From Chrysomallon squamiferum (lineage: Eukaryota > Mollusca > Gastropoda > Neomphalida > Peltospiridae), in contig CM022679.1 in assembly GCA_012295275.1 (NCBI GenBank), forward strand, positions 16,431,842 through 16,495,841: 64,000 nucleotides of DNA, written 5' to 3'. Made by a program: the position numbers and the translations under genes. Shown here one piece after another: positions 1-12,500 of this stretch; the first letter of the stretch is position 1; each line of letters starts with the position of its first letter. The notes under the pieces were generated by a model. It made no database searches, was not told the DNA's origin, and was given only the letters and a program-made list of their open reading frames with translations.

Positions 1-420
1 TTGCATGTGCAAAAACAACAAAATCCTAATTCATCAGACACATTCATTTTACACCATCAGAAATCATTTGAAGATTTTCTATTCATAAATATCTTAAATA
101 AATAAAAACTATAAACAAAATTAACTAAACTCATTATATGCTCCTAACAAAAATGTACAACAGTTCAGTGTATTTTCAAATGTCTGTGCTGCCAAAACTA
201 TACTGTAAATTTACAAAGTCAGTAAAAGCTAATATGGTAGAATAGGCATTCAGTTATTCAACGTTTTCCAGATATTATCTAGAAATGCCTAAACAAAAGA
301 TGAGTAAAATTTTTCATTAAAATAACAAAAATAAATAAACAAATAAATACATATGTAAAAAAACCCTCTTATTAATACAAAGATGGAAAAAGATGTAAGG
401 ATTAAAAATGATTAGAAAAG
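1..420. other. AT-rich flank downstream of ATAD5
   Basis: No open frame or recognisable element. It is possibly 3' UTR or intergenic DNA. Confidence 0.5.
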
Positions 421-426
421 TTTAAT
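421..426 (-). promoter_or_regulatory. Candidate polyadenylation signal of ATAD5
   Basis: ATTAAA on the minus strand lies about 50 nt past the stop codon. I see no minus-strand AATAAA in the remaining 420 bases, so this is the best signal in the window. A longer 3' UTR beyond position 1 is possible. Confidence 0.35.
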
Positions 427-475
427 CAATTTTGAGAACATTAATTTTTTTTGTAGTTATTTATGACTGATTTGT

Positions 476-551
476 TTATAAGGTGGAGAGAAGAGAATTC
501 AAAGTTGATTCTTTTAGAGTCAGTCCAATGTGGTCAAAATAGTGATGAAAT
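476..551 (-). CDS. ATAD5: ATAD5 coding exon 18 and stop codon
   Basis: Joins exon 17 to read RRFHHYFDHIGLTLKESTLN, then SLLSTL and TAA at 478-476. Matches the short final block KRRFxHY...K(E)xxxN(x)L of vertebrate ATAD5. Acceptor tctttttcag. Confidence 0.93.
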
Positions 552-575
552 CTGAAAAAGAAAAAGAAATTAACA

Positions 576-608
<33 letters not shown>

Positions 609-3600
609 ATAATATCTATGTGCATAATTATATAAACTATAGCACAAATTAAATTATTTTAGATTGGTACAATTTATATATTTTCAAATTTTCATAAAAT
701 AAAACAAAATTCATTAATTAATGACTACAAAACATACACTACATTTAAATATTTTACACTTCAAATACACTTTTTTTTAATCCTAATATCATAAATATGA
801 CTTCCTTAAAATCTAATTTATTTTAACAAGCTGGTATTCATGTATTCCAAATGCTTTGAAATATTTTACTACTCATTCATTAAACACCTCTAAATTCTGA
901 CTGTAATTGAAAAAATAATAAAAATTCCCCAAACTAACCGTCTTTTGGCTTTGGCCACCTGTCTGAGCTGTTCAACTGTAACAATAGTTCGCAGTGCTGG
1001 TAGGTAATCAAGAGACAGGGCTTGGGGGTGACAGTAATTACATAAAGGCAGTGCTAATGCCACATTTTCTCTGGCTTTCCGAGAGGCATTGTTCATTCTG
1101 AAAATAGTTTAATTAAATTTCTCAAAAACATTTTTTCTAATGTTTTATATATAAAATACTTTTGAGGAACCCTTGTAAACAAAAGCCAACTGTTTTTTTT
1201 GTCTCTCTTATCACAGAAATAAGTATCTGCTTTGTTCACCAGTGAAATTTATTTCATACTTACTATTTTATTATTATTTTTTAAAATATATCAAATTTCT
1301 CTGATTTCAGTACAATTTCTCAAAATATTTAAGAAAAATTACCTCTGACCATTGCTTTCTTGAAGACAGAAGTTACTGACACCATTTTCCACTGGAATAT
1401 GAACACAATCTGGAATTTCTTCTCTTTTTGAAACTATTTTATATTCTGTGAGATTGGAATTAGTGCAATTGTAAAATGTTCTTGCATTTCTGAGTTCCAG
1501 TTCAGACAGAATATCCTGTCTCAGTGACTGACAATACCACTGTGAGTATTCCTGCTGAATGAGACTAACACTAGTTCCACTGGACAAGTGTCCTCTACTG
1601 GAGTCAGTAATTACTGGCTTGTCAAGATCACAGTTCAGTCCAGCTGCCTCCAAAATATCAACAAAAGACATTGTGTCATAGAACATAGAAAAATTATTCA
1701 AAGATTTCAAATTCAATAGTTTTTTATGCTTTGTCATTTTATCAGGGTTTTGTTCTAGGGCAGTTTTGTCTTCTATTTCATGAACACTGTCCAAAGATTC
1801 ATCATTGTCAAAAACATCAGTGTCTATTCTCCAAAACCTTTTACTGGAGGCTGTACTCTGGGATGGTGTGGCAACACAAGAACATGGTTGGGTTTTTGGA
1901 AATGGAAGGAAATGAAGAATGTTGCTGTAAAGTACATCAATACTGGATGATTTCAGGTTTTGCACAGTAATATTCAGTGATTCCACTTCGGTTATTCCCT
2001 GCAAGTTAAGTAAATAATTTTGAAAAAAAAAAAAACTGCTTTTTTCCCCCTTTGGAATATGATTTTGAACCCAAACATATACATGTACTTATATCAAATA
2101 AAATAATCTTTACATGAATAAACAATAACAATTTTTTGTGGGATAAAGACTATAAGAAATGAATTATATTTCAAAATAAACTGATTGAAGCTTGTGTAAA
2201 ATTCTCACATTTCACAAATGTCATATGGCTTATTATTATATGCATTATATTTTGAATGATTTGCAACTAACTGCTTAAAAAAATATGCATTAAAATCTAA
2301 ATGTAATATAAACAGAACATTAAAGTCTGAGATCTGACAAACCAAACACTGAAGTATTTACTTATTTTACCTTCAAGTAGTGAAACACATTCTCTTCCAG
2401 TTCTGCCTCTGTTGTTAATGCTCCTAGTAACCGTTCTGCTCTGATTTTGTGAGTACAGGGAAGATTGCTGCCATTATCTTTAGTTACCATATCAACAGGA
2501 AAAGGGTTGCAGTTGGTGTCATCATCATAGATGACTCGAGAGGGTTTGTACTTTGATGACCGTAGAAATTCTGATTCTTCTTCATCCACAATGTCAGTCT
2601 GTGCTGCTGAATTTAAACAACAATATAAATAAAACAGTAAACAAAAAAGGTTCTAGTGAAATGAAGCAAACTGTATTTAATATCATGGTCAATGATATAA
2701 ATATACATATATATATATATATATACTCTAACAAAAAAGAAACGCAAAAGTAGATTTTATTGACATTGGGAATATCTATCTAATGGATCAACAGAAAGCA
2801 GCAGAATGTTCACATTTTCGCAGTTCATTAATATTGATGGTATTACATTGAAAAGGTTAAAGTTCAAGGTTATAACAGTATAATATCAATACCGTGTGTG
2901 CCAATCATGGGAGTCCAGATGCCTGGTATCTCCTTCCCATGGCAGTAATGACATTACAAATTACACCTTGTGGAATGGTGGCCCACTCAGTCTATAGTAA
3001 TAATGGCAACTGAGCACGATTATGTGGCTGTGGTTGATGCTGCCTCAGTCATCTATCCAAATCGTCCTATAAATGCTCAATAGGGTTCAAATCAGGAGAT
3101 TTAGAGGGCCAGGGCAGGACCTGAATGTTATTGTTGCATATGTACGCTGTTGTGAGCCTGGCTTTATGTGGTCTCGCATTGTTGTGCTGGAATACAGCGT
3201 TACCATTAATCATAACTTGAGTGACATGTGGCTGCAAAATTTCATCTCGGTATCTCTGAGCCATTAAGTTGCCTTGGATGTGAACCAGGTTGGTCCTGCC
3301 AGTGTATGACATTGCTGCCCACACCATCACACTACCACCACAAAATCTGTCCGCTTCCTGTATGCAGTTTGCAGTAAAATGTTCATCATGATGTCTGTAA
3401 ACTCGACATCTTCCATCAGCTCGACAAAGCAGAAATTGAGCCTCATCACTGACCAGGCAGTTCTCCATCATAACTAAGGCCAGACTCTGTGCACTTGACA
3501 CCACTGACGTCGTAGTCGACGATGTTGTTGAGTCAAAACCACTCTTCTTACAGGCTGTCTGGCTTGAATACCTGCCTCGCGTAAACGATTGCACACTGTC

Positions 3601-6540
3601 TGAGTCGATATTCTACGCAGACCTGGTATTGCTGAAGCAGTAGAGATTGCCGTGGTGGTTCTTTCCCATAGATGAAGAGGTCCTGGGCCCTGGTGGTTAC
3701 ACACTGTCTACCTGATCTGGGATGGTCACATCTTGTTTGGTGTTGCTGGAACTGATACCACAACATCAAGATGGTGCTTGGGGATACATGGAACACCCGA
3801 GCTACGGCTGAGAAGGATTCGACAGCTTGTAAACGGTCAATGTCATTGTTTTGTTGCAGTTCATTCAGTCGTGGCATTTGTTTGATGCTGGGTCAGAACA
3901 AAAATAACGAACAGAAGTATTCAACAACCTTGCATTTTTGTGACCCTCATATTCAAGTTTCATGTGCCGCACATGAACATGCACTGGTAGCGTGTTTTGC
4001 ATGCAGGGACGTTTTGGCTAATAAACATAACCATAGCCTTTATTTTGTGTTACCTGCTTTTTGGCAACTGTAACAAAAGCTGCAGGTCTGTATCACCAAA
4101 TGTCATTATATTCATAGTTTGTACATCGATATGAGTCAGTTTACAATAGTTATCTAAAAATCATACTTTTAGCATTTCTTTTTTGGGAGAGTATACTCAC
4201 CTGACGGGATTATATTCAGAGAAAATACTATGTACAGCAGTAATATTTATGTATATAACAATATACCTTGTGTATCCTGTGAATCCCCTGTCATACTCTC
4301 ACAGAGTATCTCATTCTGAACTGTATTTCCACTGCTCTGTAGTGGTCTCTTTTGTTTGAAGAAATCCCCACCAGAATCTAACCAGAACTGCAGAGTCAAC
4401 ATGCATTTACGTACATCTCCGTGACAGAATCGAACCAGACTGACAATGTCATGGTAATCAGTTCTCAGACTGTCTACAAGACAGAGCGTCTGCAGATGGC
4501 TCGCTATGTCAGGCTGGAAAACAAATAAAATGGTGAATTGCTACATTATTGTTATGCAATTCAATACATACTCATTTATTTACAGTCTTATTAAAAACAA
4601 AAAAACACAAACACCAAAAACATTTGGCTTAAATTATCAGTTTTCAAAGAAAACCATCTTTTTAAAGTTATATAAAAATTATAAACAATCCAAATAAAAA
4701 GTCTCTTGGATGTTTATTAGCAATGAACACAAATTCTAAATAAATACACAATTATGTCACAATAAAAAACTAAATTTAATCTGTCTGAAATTAATTAATT
4801 ATTTATTAAAAATGTCACAAAGTGAATTTTACCAGTGAAGGACATTTAAATGTGATCAGTTCAACTCTGGACTGCAGCTGATGAGAAAAGTCAGAATTTG
4901 TTGTAGTCAGAATGATAGGAATTTTGCAGTGTTCATAAAATGCTGCACAGCTGGAAGAAATCCTTTATCAAAATCTTCAAAAAAGATATCAACCTGAAAT
5001 AATAAAATGGTCAAATATTTAAACAAAAACAGTAAATAAAAAAAGGAGAGAAAAAAAGATTTTCATAAGACATTGTTAATACATTTTCACTAAATATCAT
5101 GTTTCAGTGAAATATTTGATGTGTAACTTTTGCTTTTGAAGGGAGCATTAATTACATTTAATGTAACAACCAGCATTACACTTACCCTTGGAATCTGTTG
5201 CAAAAATAACATTCAGGTGCACTGCACTCTTTATATGTTAACATTACATTTACAAAGCCTTTTTCTGAGATTGTCATCAAGAAACACTTTTCTTAACTAG
5301 GAACACAAAAGAATAAAACTTGTCCATTCTTTGACCATGTCTAAACTGATACATTCAAACATCACCAGACATCATTCCAAACGAATACTTTAACATCTCA
5401 GCACATTTCATACCTCATCAAATAAGATCAGAGTTGTAGATGACAGGTTTAAACTTCCTGTTTGACTGGAATCTTCAAGACTTCTTGATGGAAAGCATTT
5501 TTTATCACTATAATCTTTCTTTGCTCTTTTGGGATCAGTTCCATCTGGGCAAAAGTATTATTATTTTTTTTTTTTAAATGACAGAAAGACTTATAAACAT
5601 GAATAACCTGCTCAAAGGTAATAAACACAAAACTATTTAGATACTATTAATGACTAGCGATTAATAATTATTGCACATAATACTGTAGTTATAAATTTAG
5701 AATGTAACTTTTCAAAAATTGGTAATAATAGGATATTACTTCAAGTTTTATCATCTACTCCAATCAATTTATTTAAATATAAGTTTGTTGTTTTACATTA
5801 GTAAATTATAAATAATAATAAAAAAATTAAATTAAATTAAAATTGCCCTTTTTTTAACAGCTTAAGATAACCAATTTCCATTTAAACATTTAAATTTCAA
5901 TGATTAAGTCTTTATATATCTGTTTCTGTAAGAAGTACAAACCTTGTGAATCTGTCTCTCTTTTTCTCTTAATATCCTTTGTGTTACCTGAGGTATCATC
6001 TTGTTCTTTCTTTTTTGATTTTTTAGACTTTTTAGAATGCTTTTTAACTGTTTTGTCAACATCAACAATTTCGATTGGAACCGTTTCCTTTGCTGCTGCC
6101 TTTTTAAAAAGATTGGTAAATGCTGCAGGAAGTTTCTGTGTTGGCATGTCCTCATTTTTCTGAAAGGCTGTAGAAATTGTTTTAATTAAATCAAGTATGT
6201 ATCTTTTTCTGTTTTTGCAAATTGCCACATGAAACAAAAAATTGAATAAATACTTAAACAGAGGATTAAAAATCAAAATTTCAATAATCAGTAATCCACC
6301 TTGTTAAACATACATTCTGCAATAAACACTAACTAACCTACATTTTTTCAAATCAACAATTACAAACTGTGCCTACATTGTTTTATCATGCCTTGAGCTG
6401 TGTTGTTTAACATGTTGGTTCCGTCTTTGCTCTGAGCTACCTGGTGAGACTGTGTGGCTTCCTGCAGCTGAGACAGAATGTGTTTACCATTTCGAGATGA
6501 TGATGCATTTACTTCAATCACCTGAAAGCAAATATTGTCA

Positions 6541-6577
<37 letters not shown>

Positions 6578-9500
6578 ATGACAATATTTGCTTATATATG
6601 TACATACATAAAAAATTTCAACTTCTGCATATATATCTAATGGATACAAGAAAAAAAAAAAAAATTCACTTCCTTAATATTAAGAAGTAATAACAAATTC
6701 TTTGGCAAATTTCTGAAATATCTATAATTTATAATCTCTGATTTTTCTTACTCCGGTAGAAAAGTTATCATAATGCTAAATGCAGATTTTTTTCTTGACA
6801 TATGATATTTAATCTCCATTCATAGCATGACAAGAGTATTATCCAGTTTGCACAATCTAGAGAATTAAGAAAGTAAGGATAAATCAAATAAAGAAAATTT
6901 CTAACCTTATATCCAACTTCTTGAGCTAAAGCATACACTGTGGCTGTCTTGCCAATACCTGAGGGTCCAGAGATGAGCAATGTGTTACACAGTTTGTCAT
7001 CATCACTGTCACTTTCATCTGAGAAATCGAATTCACTGTCATCACCATCCCACCTTTCTGATTCTTTTTCTGTAAGTTTTATAAAATATTTTTGTAATGT
7101 TGAAGTTTCTTGGAGATTAGTTTGTTCATTATGCAATAGGACCACGTAGATTAATTTTTATGTCAAAACATCTCATGTTATTTTTAATTTAAAATTATTT
7201 TATATTTAACTTCCTATAGTAAGACAGGATGATAAGTAAATAAAGAAAACACTGAGATATAGTGTGTGTGTGTGGTCTGAGATCAGATATTTCAACACTA
7301 AAAGAAAAAATTCAAACTATATAAGGATTGTTGTGGATGGATAAATATGATACAAATGCAGGTACAGAGAAAGTCATAATTAGCTTTAGAATAGTTGCTG
7401 ATGCTACTCAACATATTAATGCTTAGAATCCAGTAACGAATTATATAAACCATTCCTAAAGTCTTCTATAATTTAGTATCACAAGATTAACCATAAACAT
7501 GAGAACATTAAGAAATCAGCTATCTATTCAAAAGTAAAATATATTTTAGGATCACCAAAGAAAATATTTAATTGTCAATTCTTTTGAAAACATAGGAATT
7601 TCAAGGTAACTAATATTTTACATTTAAGATTTTTAATAAATCAGTAACTAATATCTTTAAAAATAATTGAACAAAACCTGATGTTTATGGGAGAGAGAAA
7701 AAAAAAATGCTGGCATTACTCAGTTATTAATCATTCTTTTATTTTTTTAAACTATAGATCTAACATATATCACTTAAAACTTTACAACACACTGATGTTA
7801 AAAATTAAACTAAAAAAAAAAAAAAAAACTCTCACCTTTGTTTACAGATTTTCCATTGGTCTGCTGCAGCAATCTCTTCCTCATCTTTCTTTCCTCTAGA
7901 TCGGTCCTGTGTTTCCACTGCAGGAGCCAACTTTTTATTTTTGTAATGTTCTTACTGTGACCAATCACCTCGGAGGAATGGCTTGGCTGGTAGCGATCTG
8001 TCCACATCAGTTCTGCAGTAAAAATATTTAGTAACTATGGAGGCAGCAAGACATATTCTGGTTTAAATATGTGTATTGGCAAATACTGATTTAATAAAGA
8101 CTTCTAAAATAAAAATATTTGTTAATAACAGAAACTGTAAGAAATATTCTAGATTAATAATATTATATACATTTTGGAATATTTAGGTTATACAGGCTGT
8201 TTCATATATTTTCCTGTTTATGGTAGGGTTCACATAAAAGGGTCCTTGGAGATAAGGAACAAGTAGGCCACTGCACAGTTGCAGGTTTTCTCTCTAATTA
8301 TCAGTATATTTTTAACTATATACATGATTTCTTATATTCATAGAACAGAAGTGCATTTTCCATATTAAAAAAAACCCAGCTTTACATAAGTAAGAAATGT
8401 TTTTTATTTAATTAAAGTAATTATTTATTACCTTTAAGCCAAGGTTTTGTGCATTCTGTCACACTGCTAACAGCTTCAGCCTCTGTTCTATCTTTGACAA
8501 GACTGAGTTTATTTTTATTTCTTTGTTTAACTTTGACAGCCACAGGAACATCAATTGATGATTTATGTTTCTTTTTATGTTTTTTCTTCTTAGAAGAGAC
8601 ATTATCCTCTACAGGTGCAGGTTCAATTTCAGCCTGAACTTCAATAGGTGGAACAGAAGCTAAAAAACAATATTAAAAAACATTAAAAAAAAACAACACC
8701 TATAAGCAAACAGAATATATATCTCACATTTTGTAAAATAAATAAAGAAAAAGATCAGCAAATTCATTCATGTGTATATTATGACAAAAAAGTAAATGAA
8801 CTGTTTTAAAGTATTTTAATTTGTAAGAAATATTAAGCCTGATTAAAATATATTTTATCCCCAATAATGTTTTATTTCTAATAAAATATTACAATAATAA
8901 AAGGTACCCGAAAATATGAGTAAGTCATTGGAATATTGCATTATCCTTGGTATATCACAAATTGTTTATACTTCAGTTTAAGAAAAAGTTATCCTTCACA
9001 GATACATTCTCACAATAGTAATATTTTGTTATGCATAAATATTCACAAAGTTTGGTTGTTATATATACATTAAAAAAAAGACAGCATTGACTTTGCAGTA
9101 TTCAGGTGTATATTAAACTTGTAAAGAAAAGATTTTAGGTACGAACATTGATCTTCAGAATTATGGGAGTTAATATCCTCTTGTTTCTTTGATTGAAGTT
9201 CTTTAAACATTTCAGCAAAAGGATAGTTTCTGTTGAATGTTTTCATCTCTTCTATCAGTTGTCCTAATATGTCTTCAGAAATTTCATTATGTCTGTTAAA
9301 ATTCTGGAAAAAAAAGATTAACAATTAAAATTACGACTTCATATTTTAAAGCATACAAATAAATATGTTTAAAGATAATTATTCATATGCTAAACAATAA
9401 ATTGTAAATATTCCTGTTAATAACTAAGTTATCAAGTTTCTAAGTAAAGCGTACTAAAAAACATTTTAGCACCAGTAATTTAACTAAGACCAAATTTTTG

Positions 9501-12500
9501 TATATAATTAATTATCCACTAAGTAATACAAAACTAATACAAAACACCAAAATTTCACAGGTTGCTTTAAACATTTTGATTTTCTAAATAACAAGTTATT
9601 CATAGTAATAATTTGGAAATTAAACCTGAAAAATGTGTCTGCATTTTCTTGATTTCAGGGGTTTCCATTCAAGGCGAGACCAGTGACAATCAGACAGGAC
9701 TTTAGAATCAACTTTTCTCAGAGATACTGAAACACATGGTAATCTCCAGATATCCACAACTAGTTTCAGTAATGTTTCATTTTTTTGCTGTATGTGGCTA
9801 ATAAGAGGCAAGGGAGTGAACTCTGGATAATCTGGTACAGATGGAGCAACCGTTTGTTTTCTCAGTTCATCAGGAATTCCACTCATGAGAAAAGCTCTTC
9901 TCAGACGGATTTTTTCAGGATCTTCAATTTGTTTTTCTTCACCTGACTTCATAAATATTGGAGCTAGCTTTTCTGTGATAAATAAAATAATAATCAAACC
10001 AATTTAATTTAACAAGGCTGAAAAAAGCAAAAGGGAACATGATTATCCATATCTAATCTGCTATTGTGTGAACACATATCAAAGCAACAAATCAAATTAA
10101 TTCATTAGTTATAGAAAACATGAATCAACAACAATTTTTAAGCTAATCTGTTTTGTATTTGGAGATGCAAAATAATTGTTTAATTACAGAACCCCTAAAA
10201 TATATTTCATGTACAAACTCTCAGCCTGTGTAAATTGTAATTAAATGTATTTAATATATTAAACATTTTAATTTTTCACCTATTGTTTTGGCTGGACTTC
10301 TGAAGAATTATGGAATATCTACCGAAGCATGTAAAAGATGACATTATAATTTACCACATCAGGGGATTAAGTAACTTTTTATATGAATATTAAATTGTCT
10401 GTCTGATATCATTTACTGATAAACACTCAAGTTAAATGTTACTGGTTGACAAACCTGAAGCTTTTTGTTTTGTAGATTTCTGATGTTTCACAGACTTCTT
10501 TGAAATACTTGTTTTTTTCACCACTACATCATCCTCATCATCAATCTCAATAAAGGTCTCCTCTAAACTCTGGTTAGCCTGAGCAGCCAACCGCTCACTC
10601 CGACGTCTGCAGCTTTCATCACTACTCATCACATCCTGTGAGTGCTCTCGGCTGTGTTTCTTTTTCTTCTTATTTCGTTTAACTTTCTTTTTAACTGGAG
10701 ATAACATCTTAGTTTTCTGCTTATGTCTCTTTGCCTTATGCAAAAGTTCTTGTGCTTTCACCCTTTTTGCTTCCACCTGTGAAAAAGGAAACTTTAAAAT
10801 GCTATACAGTAAATTCTAATTATTTCTGAAATTATTAAATTTGAAGTAAACAACTGCTTAGTCCAAAATAAAAACAAAAAAAACCACCAATTAATACAAA
10901 TATATATTCTGCAAGTTTTTTTTTACCTTTTTATCTTTTGCCATTTTCAAGGACACTTGGGTAAAATCACTTTCTTCTCCACTGGAGATCTTAAAACACC
11001 TAGTGAGAGAGAAAAAAAAGAAAAAGAAAAAAAGAAACATATACCTCACATCTAAAATACTGTATCAAAACTACAAGACAAATTATACAAAATTAACAAA
11101 TATATATAAATATGTGAAAAAATCACCACTCCTCCTAGTACATGATTTTTTTTTTTTTTTTTAAACATACTGGTTACTATTATAAAATGTTGAAGGAATA
11201 AACAGTGGTACCTTGACTTGAAAATCAAATCAATTTTCCCAACTGAAATTACTTGAAATACCATGAATCTGTTCCAGACCCCAAAATCACCCCATTTTTT
11301 TTTACCTTTTGTAATGTGTTTTTAAATAACAAAAATGTATTTATAAATGACAAATATTGTATAAAAACAAAATAAAAGAGAATGTAAGGAAATAAATTGG
11401 TTTTGTAAAGTGTATTTTATCTTGGAGATCACACAAATTGTTTTAATGCCTTTGGCTGGAATTACAGTCTTTATCGACCCCTTCTGCTTCAGTATGGTAC
11501 ATATCGTAGAAGTACTATGTTTGTATTGCCTAGCCAACTCGACTACATGCATGCCTTGTTTATGTTTTTCTGTGATTTCATGCTTTAATTCAATGGACAT
11601 CATCCACTTCTTCTTCTCAGCACTGTCCTTTGCACTTACTTTCTTCAGATCCATGGCCAGAAAAAAGAAATAAGGCAAAATTCTGCACAAAATGCAAGCA
11701 TAACACAACAGAGATGCTTCTGCAGTGAGGTAATCATGTGAAGTAAATGAGTGACACGTGAGATACTGGCCAGATGTTGTGTTGTTCATTGCACCAACTA
11801 GTGGCATTTTATCTGAAGCTTGCTCATATCTCGGATTTTGGCTTGAAACTCAAAACAAACTGGGCGACTGCTCATAGCTTGGAAAACTCATAAGTTGGGG
11901 CACACGTAAGTCAAGGTACAACTGTATTCCATCCTAGTATTAAGTTAAAAAACATTTACTCTTTACCATGATAATGCAGAAAAATTATTTTATAAAAGTT
12001 CATACAAATCATGAGACAGAAAAAAGAAAAAGAAAGATATTATATATTTTGACCTTTTGGTAAGTTTTTAATACCTTAGTTTCATTTTTATTGGAGTTTT
12101 TCTATCATCATCAAAATGCAAACTGGACACTCTGTACCTGGATACCTGAGGGGTTATAACTGCTGTGTCTGCGATGCCTGAGTCTGCTAATGTTCCTTTT
12201 CTTTGTGTGTTGCCACCAACAGGTTCTATGTTCTCAGGACTGCTGTCTACAGATAATGAATTAGATTTAACAAGTTTAGATTTTTTGCTTTCTTTCTTCA
12301 ATTTGTTTTTTTTAGGAGATTTGCTGATTTTCTTTTTTGTTGGGTTTCTTAATCTAGTGCTATGTAACACTTTATCTGTTCCTGTGGTTTTCGATAAAAG
12401 TTTTGAACCACTAAAACAGAGTTTAGCTTGAGCAGTTTTTGCAGGTATTATAATCATTTCTTCATTTTTCAAAAAAGCTTCACGTTTTTCTTTGCTAACA

